Part shown: piece by piece, positions 1 through 6,374 of the stretch
Position numbering within the stretch: position 1 is the first letter of the stretch
Layout of the letters: each line of letters opens with the position of its first letter
Source of the DNA: Phycisphaeraceae bacterium
GTDB lineage: Bacteria > Planctomycetota > Phycisphaerae > Phycisphaerales > Phycisphaeraceae
Assembly (NCBI GenBank): GCA_029260675.1
Contig: JAJDCV010000347.1
Location: 1 to 14,370, forward strand
Direction: 5' to 3'
Length of the DNA stretch: 14,370 bases
Translations under genes and position numbers: made by a program
Notes under the pieces: generated by a model
Told to the model about the DNA's origin: nothing
What the model saw: the letters and a program-made list of their open reading frames with translations, nothing else
The model's database searches: none

Positions 1-131
1 GAGCGGTCACCTCGGCAGACGACCTGGACGCCGCGAGCGGCCCAGAAGCGGGCGTGTAGCTGGTCGGTATCCAGCCCCCATACGGTCTGGGTGGGGAGCG
101 TGCCCGCGTCCTGTTCGGTTTGGCGGATCAT
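1..131 (-). CDS. 5' end of an unrecognised gene, cut by the left window edge
   Basis: An ATG at 131-129 opens a frame that stays open for 43 codons to the window edge, so only the N-terminus is visible. The peptide begins MIRQTEQDAG and contains a compact motif, WGLDTDQLHARFWAARGVQV, which looks like a conserved block of a globular protein rather than random translation. I do not recognise the family. The start lies 17 bases after the TAA of the Wzc-like gene, which suggests co-transcription with it and a role in the same surface-glycan pathway. No Shine-Dalgarno sequence is visible in the 17-base gap, so the start rests on position and frame only. No signal peptide or membrane segment is seen in the visible part. 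Confidence 0.6.
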   Translation of the reverse strand, partial: MIRQTEQDAGTLPTQTVWGLDTDQLHARFWAARGVQVVCRGDR

Positions 132-148
132 AAGCGGGTCGTGGTGGT

Positions 149-2395
149 TTAACCGTGGTTTTCTTCGTCGTCGTTTTTTCGGCCGTAGGACGCGACGGCG
201 GTGGCGAGCGGCCCGAATCGGCTCGAGGTGTCGCGGTCGATCCACTGGACTTCGCTCAATACCTTATCGTCCTGGCGTCGGGTTTGCGAGACGGTGACGC
301 TGGCGTAGGTTGAGCGTTCGATATCGATGGCGTCTGCGTGGTTGAAGACCACGCCAGCGAGGTTTGCGCCGATGGAGCGCAGGTGGGAGAGGCTCTTGGC
401 GACGACGGGCTTCTGGTCGCCCCTGGAGACGATAACGACGGTTTTGTCGGCCTGTGCGGAGACCATGGCGGCCTCGAGGCTGCCCAGGACGGGCCCGGTG
501 TCCACGAGGATGGTGTCGTACTCGTCGCGGGCCTTTGCCAGGAGTTTCCTGACGGCGGCGGGCGAGAGGTCGCCGGCCTGAGACGGGAGGGCGGACCCGA
601 TGGGTAGGACGTCGAGGTTTGGGAACGGGGAGTGGGCGACGCAATCGCTGAACGCGGTGCCGTTGCACGCTTCGAGGACGCCGGTGGTGTGTGTCGAGTC
701 TTTGGCTTCGAGCATCCTGCGCGTGAGCCCGCCGCCGACGATATCGCAGTCGATCATGAGCGTTTTGGATCCGCTGGCGGCGAAGGACATGCCCAGTGCC
801 ATGGTGAGGCTTGTCTTGCCGGAGCCCGCGGCGGGTCCGGTGATGGAGAGGATAAACCCGTCGGGCCCGCGGTCGATCTGCAGGAGTGTTCGTATCTGGT
901 GTACGCAGTGCGAGGCGGTGACGGCCTGCTCGGGGTCGGTGAGGTTTTCGGGTAGTTCCGGCAGCACGCCGAGCATGCGTGTGCTGCCCAGCCCGATCTG
1001 TGCGTCCTCGAAGTGACGTAGCCGGCGGTCGCTCATGCCGAAGAGTACGACGGCGCCAAAGCCCAGGCAGAGCCCGCCCATCCCGCCGAGCACGGCGAGT
1101 TGTTTGCGTTTGTTGATGTTGCTTGGATTGTTTGGCAGCCCGGCGGTGCGGATGACTTCGGCGCGGCCGGCGGCCTGGCCTTCGATGCGTAGGTTTTCAA
1201 TCAACCCGATGGTGTCGGTCAGTTCGCCGTTGCGCAGATCGAGGTCGGCGGCGATGGACTGCAGCTGCCCGTAGATCCTGGCGAGTTGCTCGGTTTCCGC
1301 CTTGGCGTCCTCGTATTTCTTTGACAGGCGTCTTTCCTTGGCCTTCAGTGCGAGGATGGGCGAGGAGGCGTCGGTCGGGCTGTTGCCGTCGGGGGACCAG
1401 GTCCCGTCGGGCGATCCGCGGAGCGTGTTCGCGTGTTTTTCTATCTGGGCGTTGAGCGTGTCCAGCGCGGCGTGCGCGTCACGGATCTCGTTGTGTCGGT
1501 GTCCCATGCCCAGCCGGGTTTTGTACGCGATGTCGGACTCGATCTTGTTACGTGACTGGAGCATGGCGGCGAGCTGGGGGTCCTGTGTGGCGAGTTGCTC
1601 GAGGCTGAACTGCTCGGGGTTTGTTTCTTCGCCGCTGCTGGTCACACCGAGTTCTTGTAGTTCGAGCGTAACCTGGCTCAGATCGGCTTCGAGCTGGTCG
1701 CGGGACAGGGTCATCCGGTCCAGCACGTCACCGATGGTTCGTTCGCTGTGATCGGTGGTCAGGGCGCGTTTGTCGGCCTGGAGTTTTTCGATCTTACGCT
1801 GCAGGTCGAGTCGTAGGTTTTCCAGGACGCGCAGGCGTTGTGAATCTTCGTGCTGCTCGCTGCGTTCAAGCTCGGCCTTGTAGGCCTTGGTGATGGTGTT
1901 GGCGCCGGCCTGAGCCAGCTCGGGTATGGGGGCCTCGTAAGAGATCGCGATCACTTCCTGGCCGCGTTTGTGGTTGGCTGCCAGGCCGTTGCCGAAAAAC
2001 TTCAGGCTGGTTCCGTAGGCCCCGAACGCGACGGCCTGCCATTCATCGCTGGTCATGGCGGGCTCGAGGACCTTGGGGCCTTCGATGATGGCGAGCTGGC
2101 GTTGGACCCAGGAGTCGAAGTGCCTGGCGAATGAATCGTCGCCACGGTCGCTGAGGATCCGCTGGCTGACCGGTGAGATGGCGATCAGGCTGGTGCTCTT
2201 GTAGACGTCGCCCTGGCTGAAATACCCGGCGGAGGCGCCGGCGATCGCGAGGGTCATGCCCAGGATCAGTGCCCAGTGGTATCGGCCGCGCAGCAGGGCG
2301 TGGAGTTGGTAAGCGTGCGAGCCGCTGTCTGCGGCTTCATGCTCATCCAGGAACAAGTCCACATCTTGGCGCTGGTCATGGTTTGATTGCATCAT
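149..2395 (-). CDS. Wzc-like polysaccharide chain-length determinant fused to a BY-kinase-type ATPase domain
   Basis: This 748-residue protein has the architecture of a polysaccharide co-polymerase joined to a bacterial tyrosine-kinase-type P-loop domain, the inner-membrane regulator of exopolysaccharide length and export. A first membrane segment lies at about residues 40-59. A long periplasmic region follows, with coiled-coil-like stretches at about 170-250, 276-325 and 345-405. A proline-containing block (PNNPSNINKRK, 421-431) precedes the second membrane segment at about 432-453. The cytoplasmic domain has Walker A GPAAGSGKT (520-528), a Walker A'-like TLMIDCD (545-551) and Walker B TILVDTGP (628-635). 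Length matches classical Wzc (about 720 residues). Oddly, the usual C-terminal tyrosine cluster is missing: only Y697 and Y737 occur near the end, and the Walker A' lacks the common Arg. Autokinase activity is therefore uncertain. The start is one of two adjacent ATGs, with GGGAG at 2406-2410 ten bases upstream. Confidence 0.93.
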   Translation of the reverse strand: MMQSNHDQRQDVDLFLDEHEAADSGSHAYQLHALLRGRYHWALILGMTLAIAGASAGYFSQGDVYKSTSLIAISPVSQRILSDRGDDSFARHFDSWVQRQLAIIEGPKVLEPAMTSDEWQAVAFGAYGTSLKFFGNGLAANHKRGQEVIAISYEAPIPELAQAGANTITKAYKAELERSEQHEDSQRLRVLENLRLDLQRKIEKLQADKRALTTDHSERTIGDVLDRMTLSRDQLEADLSQVTLELQELGVTSSGEETNPEQFSLEQLATQDPQLAAMLQSRNKIESDIAYKTRLGMGHRHNEIRDAHAALDTLNAQIEKHANTLRGSPDGTWSPDGNSPTDASSPILALKAKERRLSKKYEDAKAETEQLARIYGQLQSIAADLDLRNGELTDTIGLIENLRIEGQAAGRAEVIRTAGLPNNPSNINKRKQLAVLGGMGGLCLGFGAVVLFGMSDRRLRHFEDAQIGLGSTRMLGVLPELPENLTDPEQAVTASHCVHQIRTLLQIDRGPDGFILSITGPAAGSGKTSLTMALGMSFAASGSKTLMIDCDIVGGGLTRRMLEAKDSTHTTGVLEACNGTAFSDCVAHSPFPNLDVLPIGSALPSQAGDLSPAAVRKLLAKARDEYDTILVDTGPVLGSLEAAMVSAQADKTVVIVSRGDQKPVVAKSLSHLRSIGANLAGVVFNHADAIDIERSTYASVTVSQTRRQDDKVLSEVQWIDRDTSSRFGPLATAVASYGRKNDDEENHG

Positions 2396-2475
2396 CTTCC
2401 ATCATCTCCCGAGCCGAGCTGCTGGCCACGCCCCTGCGGCCACTATTTATCTATTGCCTAAACAGACACGGGTTA

Positions 2476-2619
2476 TCAATCACCTGGGTCGGGCCCCCAT
2501 TGTATGCGGACGGGGGCCGGTGGCACCACAAGCCCCGTCAGCATTATCAGCAGACGGGGACACCCTATCAGCATCGGCACAATCGCGGATGTAATCGCGT
2601 CATGGTTGGTTTTACGCAT
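2476..2619 (-). CDS. possible 47-residue hydrophobic small protein
   Basis: A short frame reads from ATG (2619-2617) to a double stop, TGA followed directly by TAA. The peptide starts MRKTNHDAIT, has a hydrophobic centre (about residues 9-33, including AIVPMLIGC and LLIMLTGLVV) and ends in a proline-rich polar tail. A lipobox-like LIGC sits at residues 17-20, but the hydrophobic run before it is short for a lipoprotein signal. An AGGA lies almost against the ATG, too close to be a normal ribosome binding site, though the frame is open upstream for about 20 further codons. It could be a leader peptide, a small membrane protein or chance. The family is not recognised. Two hairpins fall inside the frame, which argues for a leader role or for no coding at all. 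Confidence 0.22.
   Translation of the reverse strand: MRKTNHDAITSAIVPMLIGCPRLLIMLTGLVVPPAPVRIQWGPDPGD
2492..2518. repeat. inverted repeat, 7-bp stem (GGCCCCC / GGGGGCC)
   Basis: The arms at 2492-2498 and 2512-2518 are perfect complements separated by 13 bases. Read on the minus strand there is no T-run after the stem, so it is not a standard intrinsic terminator. It lies in the leader of the Wzc-like gene. Confidence 0.45.
2533..2559. repeat. inverted repeat, 7-bp stem (CCCCGTC / GACGGGG)
   Basis: The arms at 2533-2539 and 2553-2559 are perfect complements with a 13-base loop, the same geometry as the neighbouring stem at 2492-2518. The pair could form successive hairpins in the leader transcript of the Wzc-like gene. 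Confidence 0.45.
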
Positions 2620-2702
2620 TTCCTGGGGCGAAGTTCGTCCCCCGGCTGCCTGATCCAGATACCCGAAGTTATACCCCTGTTAATCTATCCGGGCGGCTGA
2701 TA

Positions 2703-2708
2703 ATTATA
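2703..2708 (-). promoter_or_regulatory. candidate -10 box (TATAAT) for the Wzc-like transcription unit
   Basis: A perfect TATAAT is read on the minus strand 23 bases after the stop of the nucleotidyltransferase-like gene. No good TTGACA-like box sits 16-18 bases upstream, so this is a partial match. If used, transcription would begin at about 2696 and give a leader of roughly 300 bases before the Wzc-like start. Confidence 0.3.
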
Positions 2709-2731
2709 GGAACCTGATCGATTGTGGTGGG

Positions 2732-3730
2732 TCAGGACTGCCAGGGCAGTTCCCGGCTCTTGGGGCTGTTGTGCTGGTGGGCGGCGGCGATGCACTCGAC
2801 CGCGGACTTGCCCTGGCTGACCCGGCCCTGAGGCCCGACCACTGAGCGTACGAGGACGGCGTCGGCTTCGACCTGCCCGCCGGCGAGGACGACCGAGTCG
2901 TGGATAACCGCCGAGGGGTGGACGCGGGCGCCGGGTTCGATGATGCCGAACGTGGCGCTCCAGTCCTCGTCGTGCGCGGTGTCGGTGAGTTGGCAACGGT
3001 TGTTGGCCCGCTGGTGGTAGGTCCGGACCGCGTCGAGGTAGTTTCTGCGAGATCGGATCGGCTTGCTCGCGGGCTGCTCGAACCGGCAGGCTTTGACGTT
3101 GTGGCGTTGTGCGATGGCGGGCAGGGCCTGCTCGTTGAGGTCGACAAACCCGACGTTGGGGATGGTGCGCAGGGCCCCGCAGCGGATGAGGGTCATGCCG
3201 CTTGGGCGGTGGTCCTTGTCACACAGGAGGCTGACGTCGGCGTGTTTCTGGGCCATGGCCTCGACCAGGCGGGGCAGGGGTGTGAGCAGGATCTGAGCGG
3301 CGTTGGCGAGGATCAGGTAGTCGTCGTCGCCGTACTCCTTGGCGATGTCGCTGACCAGCCCGCCGGTGCCACGGAAGGCCAGGGGGTCCTGCTCGATCTG
3401 GACGCGGGTGGGCCCGGGTCGGTCGGTGTGCTTAGGCGAGTTGGAGGAGCGGTCGATCATGACCCGTGCGGGCAGGTGGTCCAGCCCCAGCTCGAATGCC
3501 AGGTCGTCCAGCTGGTCGTGCCAGCAGTCGAGGATGGTTTTCTGTGCGTCGATCGGCAGGTCCATGACAAAGCGGTCGGTGGCCTTGCGCAGGCTGTTGG
3601 CTCGGACGGAGCCAGCCAAGAGGACCACGGCCCGGACCTGTCCGAGCTGCTGGACCGCGTTGGTGGATGCGCGACTGATCGCGGGACCATGCGGGATGTT
3701 GTGGTTGTGTTTATCGGAATCCAGGTACAT
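2732..3730 (-). CDS. degenerate NDP-sugar nucleotidyltransferase-like protein with left-handed beta-helix tail
   Basis: This 332-residue protein resembles NDP-sugar pyrophosphorylases in outline. A nucleotidyltransferase-like N-terminal part begins at VRAVVLLAG (32-40), continues through DPLAFRGTGGLVSDIA (115-130) and a YLILANAAQ strand (138-146), and ends in hexapeptide-like turns at about 262-305 (IIEPGARVHPSAVIHDSVVL). In active family members the opening strand is followed by a GxGTRL-type nucleotide loop. Here it reads GSVRANSLRKATD, so that loop is absent. The protein may be a non-catalytic paralogue, a regulator or an enzyme with changed substrate. The ATG at 3730 is supported by AAGG at 3738-3741, seven bases upstream. 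It follows the WecG/TagA-family gene by 70 bases. The family call is moderate; an active sugar-activating role should not be assumed. Confidence 0.72.
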   Translation of the reverse strand: MYLDSDKHNHNIPHGPAISRASTNAVQQLGQVRAVVLLAGSVRANSLRKATDRFVMDLPIDAQKTILDCWHDQLDDLAFELGLDHLPARVMIDRSSNSPKHTDRPGPTRVQIEQDPLAFRGTGGLVSDIAKEYGDDDYLILANAAQILLTPLPRLVEAMAQKHADVSLLCDKDHRPSGMTLIRCGALRTIPNVGFVDLNEQALPAIAQRHNVKACRFEQPASKPIRSRRNYLDAVRTYHQRANNRCQLTDTAHDEDWSATFGIIEPGARVHPSAVIHDSVVLAGGQVEADAVLVRSVVGPQGRVSQGKSAVECIAAAHQHNSPKSRELPWQS

Positions 3731-3800
3731 CAGTACGCCTTAATTCACTGCTACCCTCACGGGGTGTTTTCGTATGATCGTTCAGGCATGGTGTTGGCCA

Positions 3801-4589
3801 CTATTTTCGATCCGATGGATGCAACGCGGCCCCCAGAAGTAATCGGGCGGCGAAGGGCAGGCCTTGCACAAGGTATCGCTTGGCAAGACGACCGGGCTCC
3901 TGCATGAGCCGGTGTAACCATTCCAAACCGAGTTTTTGTAACCCACGAGGCGCACGCCTGACATCTCCGGCAATGAAACTCAGGCTGATTCCTACCCCTA
4001 TCCACCAGACGTGAGGCAGTTTCACACGAACCTGCCGGATCAGCCGTTCCTGTTTCGGCGATCCCAGACCAACATATACGATATCCGGCCCGGCATCCAG
4101 CATTTTTTTCATAACTTCGTTGATTCGATCGGGGTTTTTGTCAAAACCCACCTCCGGGCAGTCCGTGCCGGCGATTACGAGGTCCGGATAACGTTTTTTC
4201 AGCTCAACCGCGGCTTTATCGGCGGCACCGGTGTTGCCCCCTAACAGGTACAGCGACCGGCCGTTCTTAGCAGCCTCCTGGGCCAGCGACCACACCAGGT
4301 GCGACCCGGCGACCCGCTCGGGCAGCGGGGTGCCCTGCAGCCGGCTGGCCCAGACCAAGGGCGTCCCGTCGGCGACGACGACGTCGGCCTCGTCGAGCAT
4401 CTGTCTGAATTCCGGGTCGTTCTCGGCGCGTCGCAGGTGGTCAAGGTTCGGGGTGATGACCCAGCCGCCGCGCCCGGCGTCCAGTTCTCGGATCAGGTGT
4501 TCGACGCAGCCGGTCTCGGTTACCGCGTGCAGGCGGATGCCTCGCAGGGTGATGTGGTCGAGCGGGTGTTGGGTCGTTGGGTCGGGCAT
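3801..4589 (-). CDS. WecG/TagA/CpsF-family (GT26) glycosyltransferase
   Basis: The 262-residue protein carries the signatures of the WecG/TagA family, which adds an N-acetylmannosamine-type sugar to a lipid-linked N-acetylglucosamine acceptor at the inner face of the membrane. These are TPNLDHLRRA (46-55), ADGTPLVWASRLQG (73-86), which holds the likely catalytic Asp74, LLGGNTG (115-121) and VGLGSPKQE (173-181). Length is normal for the family (about 240-260). The basic, hydrophobic C-terminus (about 225-252) fits membrane association. The frame stays open upstream into the preceding gene, but that part is arginine-rich shadow translation. MPDPTTQ at 4589 is the sensible start, although no Shine-Dalgarno is visible. 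The exact donor and acceptor cannot be read from sequence. Confidence 0.92.
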   Translation of the reverse strand: MPDPTTQHPLDHITLRGIRLHAVTETGCVEHLIRELDAGRGGWVITPNLDHLRRAENDPEFRQMLDEADVVVADGTPLVWASRLQGTPLPERVAGSHLVWSLAQEAAKNGRSLYLLGGNTGAADKAAVELKKRYPDLVIAGTDCPEVGFDKNPDRINEVMKKMLDAGPDIVYVGLGSPKQERLIRQVRVKLPHVWWIGVGISLSFIAGDVRRAPRGLQKLGLEWLHRLMQEPGRLAKRYLVQGLPFAARLLLGAALHPSDRK

Positions 4590-4641
4590 TGGGCTGATTG
4601 GGGCGGTGGTTTTTGGAGTGGGTGCGCTGGGTGTATGTCGG

Positions 4642-4664
4642 GCCCACGTTCTACGGACGTGGGC
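4642..4664. repeat. perfect 8-bp palindromic hairpin between two glycosyltransferase genes
   Basis: The arms GCCCACGT (4642-4649) and ACGTGGGC (4657-4664) are perfect complements with a 7-base loop. It lies in the 98-base gap between the GT39-like stop and the WecG/TagA-family start. No T-run follows on the minus strand. It could be a REP-like dispersed element, an RNA processing or stability hairpin, or a weak terminator. Confidence 0.5.
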
Positions 4665-4687
4665 TTGGGGGGGCAAGCGAGTGGATC

Positions 4688-6175
4688 TCAATCCGCGGGG
4701 TGCGGTGGTTTTGGGGGCGTGTAGTAGTAGACCCGGATAGACGCGAACGGCTGGAGCACGCGCAGGTCGTAATAGCATTTGAGGTCTGTATCGGTGTTGA
4801 GGTGCTCGAACATCTCGCCGCGCGTGGCGGAGACGGCGGGGACGACCAGCCAGGTGGGGCGTTTGAGTTCGGCGAGTTTCCGGGGGCTTGTGGGGAAAGC
4901 GGCGAAGTCCAGGACGTCGTCGGTCTGCAGGTAGTACCGTGCGATCGGTGTCCGCATGGAGGAGTAGCAGGCCACGTCCTCTCCGGGCTGCCGCAGGGGT
5001 TTGACATAGGCAAAGGCCTCCTGCCATCGGCGGCGGTACCCGTCGGGGTAATAGCCCAGGTCGGTCCACAGCAGGGAGACGGCGACGGCGGCGACGGCGG
5101 CGGCGGCGATCAGTTTCCCTTTGTGGGCCTGAGCCGACTCCCACACCGCGCTGAGCCCGACCGCGGCCAGCGTGACCCAGGCGAAGTGGACGATGAACGT
5201 ATAGCGCTCGTGGACGTAGCTATCCTTGCCGAGTAATTGGCTCACCAGCGCGAGCCCCATCAGGGCCGCCACCGGGAGTATGCCCGCGGCCGCCAGGTAG
5301 GAGACGAGCCTGGTTTTTTTCCGCACCAGCCCAAGCAGGCTCAGCCCCGCGACGGCCAACAGCACCGGGTGATTGCGCAGGACCATGCTCGCGGCGATGA
5401 TTTTCCAGCTGTGTCCTTCCAGGCTGCTGTGGTACTGATAGGCATCCGCATTACTGAACATGTCGTAGAGCTGGACACCCACGCACAGCAGACCGGCGGA
5501 AATACCCAGGGCCCAGCCGGTCTTGGTCAGACCGATCGGTTCACGACGGATCAGGCAGAAGGCCACGTCCGCGACCAGCACCAGGCAGATCAGGATCGCC
5601 GGGGGCTGCGCCATGTACGCCAGCACCAGCGCGACCGATGACAGCGCCGCGATCCGGGTCGATCGTTCGAGGCTGGCGCGGAGGTACCAGATGAGTGCGA
5701 GGTTGTAGCACAGGAACTGTATCGCGTAGAACCGGCCGGCCTGTGACCAGAACAGGTGCCAGGGCGACACCGCCAGGATCAGCACGGCGATGAGTGTGGC
5801 GCGGTCGCCCAGCAGGCGCCGGCTGACGAAGCCCAGCAGGGGGATGGTCAGGATCCCCACGATGCACGGCCCGATCCGTACCCGCCACTGGGTCACACCC
5901 AGGGATTGCCACTGAGCCACGTTATCGCGCTCGATCTGGCTGGTGTCGATCCCGTTGGCCTTCATCCCGATGACCGAGGGCAGGTGCCCGAACTGCTTGG
6001 AGAGTTGGCCCTCGCCGAACGTGCCGACTGAGCGGACGGTGTAGAGTTCGTCTTCCCAGAAACTGTAATCGCCCAGCTTGTACAACCGCATCCCCCCGGC
6101 CAGGACCGTGATCAGAAGCAGGATCAGCCAGAACAGCCTGATCGGTTCGGATTTATCGTTGTCCGGGGCGGTCAT
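4688..6175 (-). CDS. GT39-like (PMT/ArnT-type) multi-span membrane glycosyltransferase
   Basis: The 495-residue protein has about nine to eleven hydrophobic spans, starting at residues 12-29 and ending near 370, and then a soluble C-terminal part (about 371-495). The first extracytoplasmic loop holds FWEDELYTVR (39-48), matching the acidic pair that is the catalytic hallmark of GT39/GT-C enzymes. SPWHLFWSQAGRFYAIQF (137-154) matches the second conserved loop. Such enzymes use polyprenyl-phosphate sugars and act on the outer face of the inner membrane, modifying a glycan, lipid or protein. The DPM1/ArnC-type enzyme at 11398-12426 is a plausible maker of its donor (inference). The start at 6175 is an ATG without a clear Shine-Dalgarno. 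An alanine run at about 356-366 is encoded by a GCC/GCG-rich tract. Confidence 0.9.
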   Translation of the reverse strand: MTAPDNDKSEPIRLFWLILLLITVLAGGMRLYKLGDYSFWEDELYTVRSVGTFGEGQLSKQFGHLPSVIGMKANGIDTSQIERDNVAQWQSLGVTQWRVRIGPCIVGILTIPLLGFVSRRLLGDRATLIAVLILAVSPWHLFWSQAGRFYAIQFLCYNLALIWYLRASLERSTRIAALSSVALVLAYMAQPPAILICLVLVADVAFCLIRREPIGLTKTGWALGISAGLLCVGVQLYDMFSNADAYQYHSSLEGHSWKIIAASMVLRNHPVLLAVAGLSLLGLVRKKTRLVSYLAAAGILPVAALMGLALVSQLLGKDSYVHERYTFIVHFAWVTLAAVGLSAVWESAQAHKGKLIAAAAVAAVAVSLLWTDLGYYPDGYRRRWQEAFAYVKPLRQPGEDVACYSSMRTPIARYYLQTDDVLDFAAFPTSPRKLAELKRPTWLVVPAVSATRGEMFEHLNTDTDLKCYYDLRVLQPFASIRVYYYTPPKPPHPAD

Positions 6176-6293
6176 CTAGGGTTCATCGGGTCCGTGGCGG
6201 GGGCGGGTTGAATAGCCGGGGGTGGGTGCTATGGGGTTTAGGATGTGTGCAGACCGGCTGATATCTGCCTGGTGTTTGGCGGCGTGTGGTACA

Positions 6294-6311
6294 CCCGGGT
6301 GCGGGCCCGGG
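6294..6311. repeat. inverted repeat, CCCGGG-N6-CCCGGG
   Basis: Two copies of the self-complementary CCCGGG (6294-6299 and 6306-6311) can form a 6-bp stem with a 6-base loop in the 199-base gap between the GT4 stop and the GT39-like start. No T-run follows on the minus strand. In such G+C-rich DNA this may be chance. Confidence 0.3.
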
Positions 6312-6374
6312 GGGTCAGGCACGGCGATCTGCGATTGCCCGCTAAACAAACTCACGTGGCTTAGGGGAAACTCT

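Larger units (their letters stand above)
2396..2731. other. 336-base gap upstream of the Wzc-like gene
   Basis: No large gene fits here. On the minus strand the gap holds, in order, a perfect TATAAT near its right end (2703-2708), a possible 47-codon ORF (2476-2619), two hairpins with 7-bp stems and 13-base loops (2533-2559 and 2492-2518), an AT-richer stretch at about 2440-2480, and the ribosome binding site of the Wzc-like gene. The layout suggests a leader region that gives the Wzc-like gene its own transcription control. The plus strand shows an open frame across part of the gap, but it runs antisense through the Wzc-like gene and has no gene-like features. Confidence 0.5.

Noticed and set aside
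2396..2731. Cyclic di-GMP riboswitch upstream of the Wzc-like gene
   Set aside because: This would be a natural place for one, but I see no match to the conserved GEMM core sequences on the minus strand.
2900..3907. 335-codon open frame on the plus strand
   Set aside because: It runs antisense through the nucleotidyltransferase-like gene, has a valine- and glycine-rich composition typical of the reverse of a high-G+C gene, and shows no family motif.
4590..5144. Upstream extension of the WecG/TagA-family frame, adding about 185 residues
   Set aside because: The extension overlaps the 3' part of the GT39-like gene out of frame and is a low-complexity arginine-rich run. The family begins near MPDPTTQ at 4589.
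4598..5236. 212-codon plus-strand frame
   Set aside because: It is antisense to the GT39-like gene and its composition fits a shadow frame.
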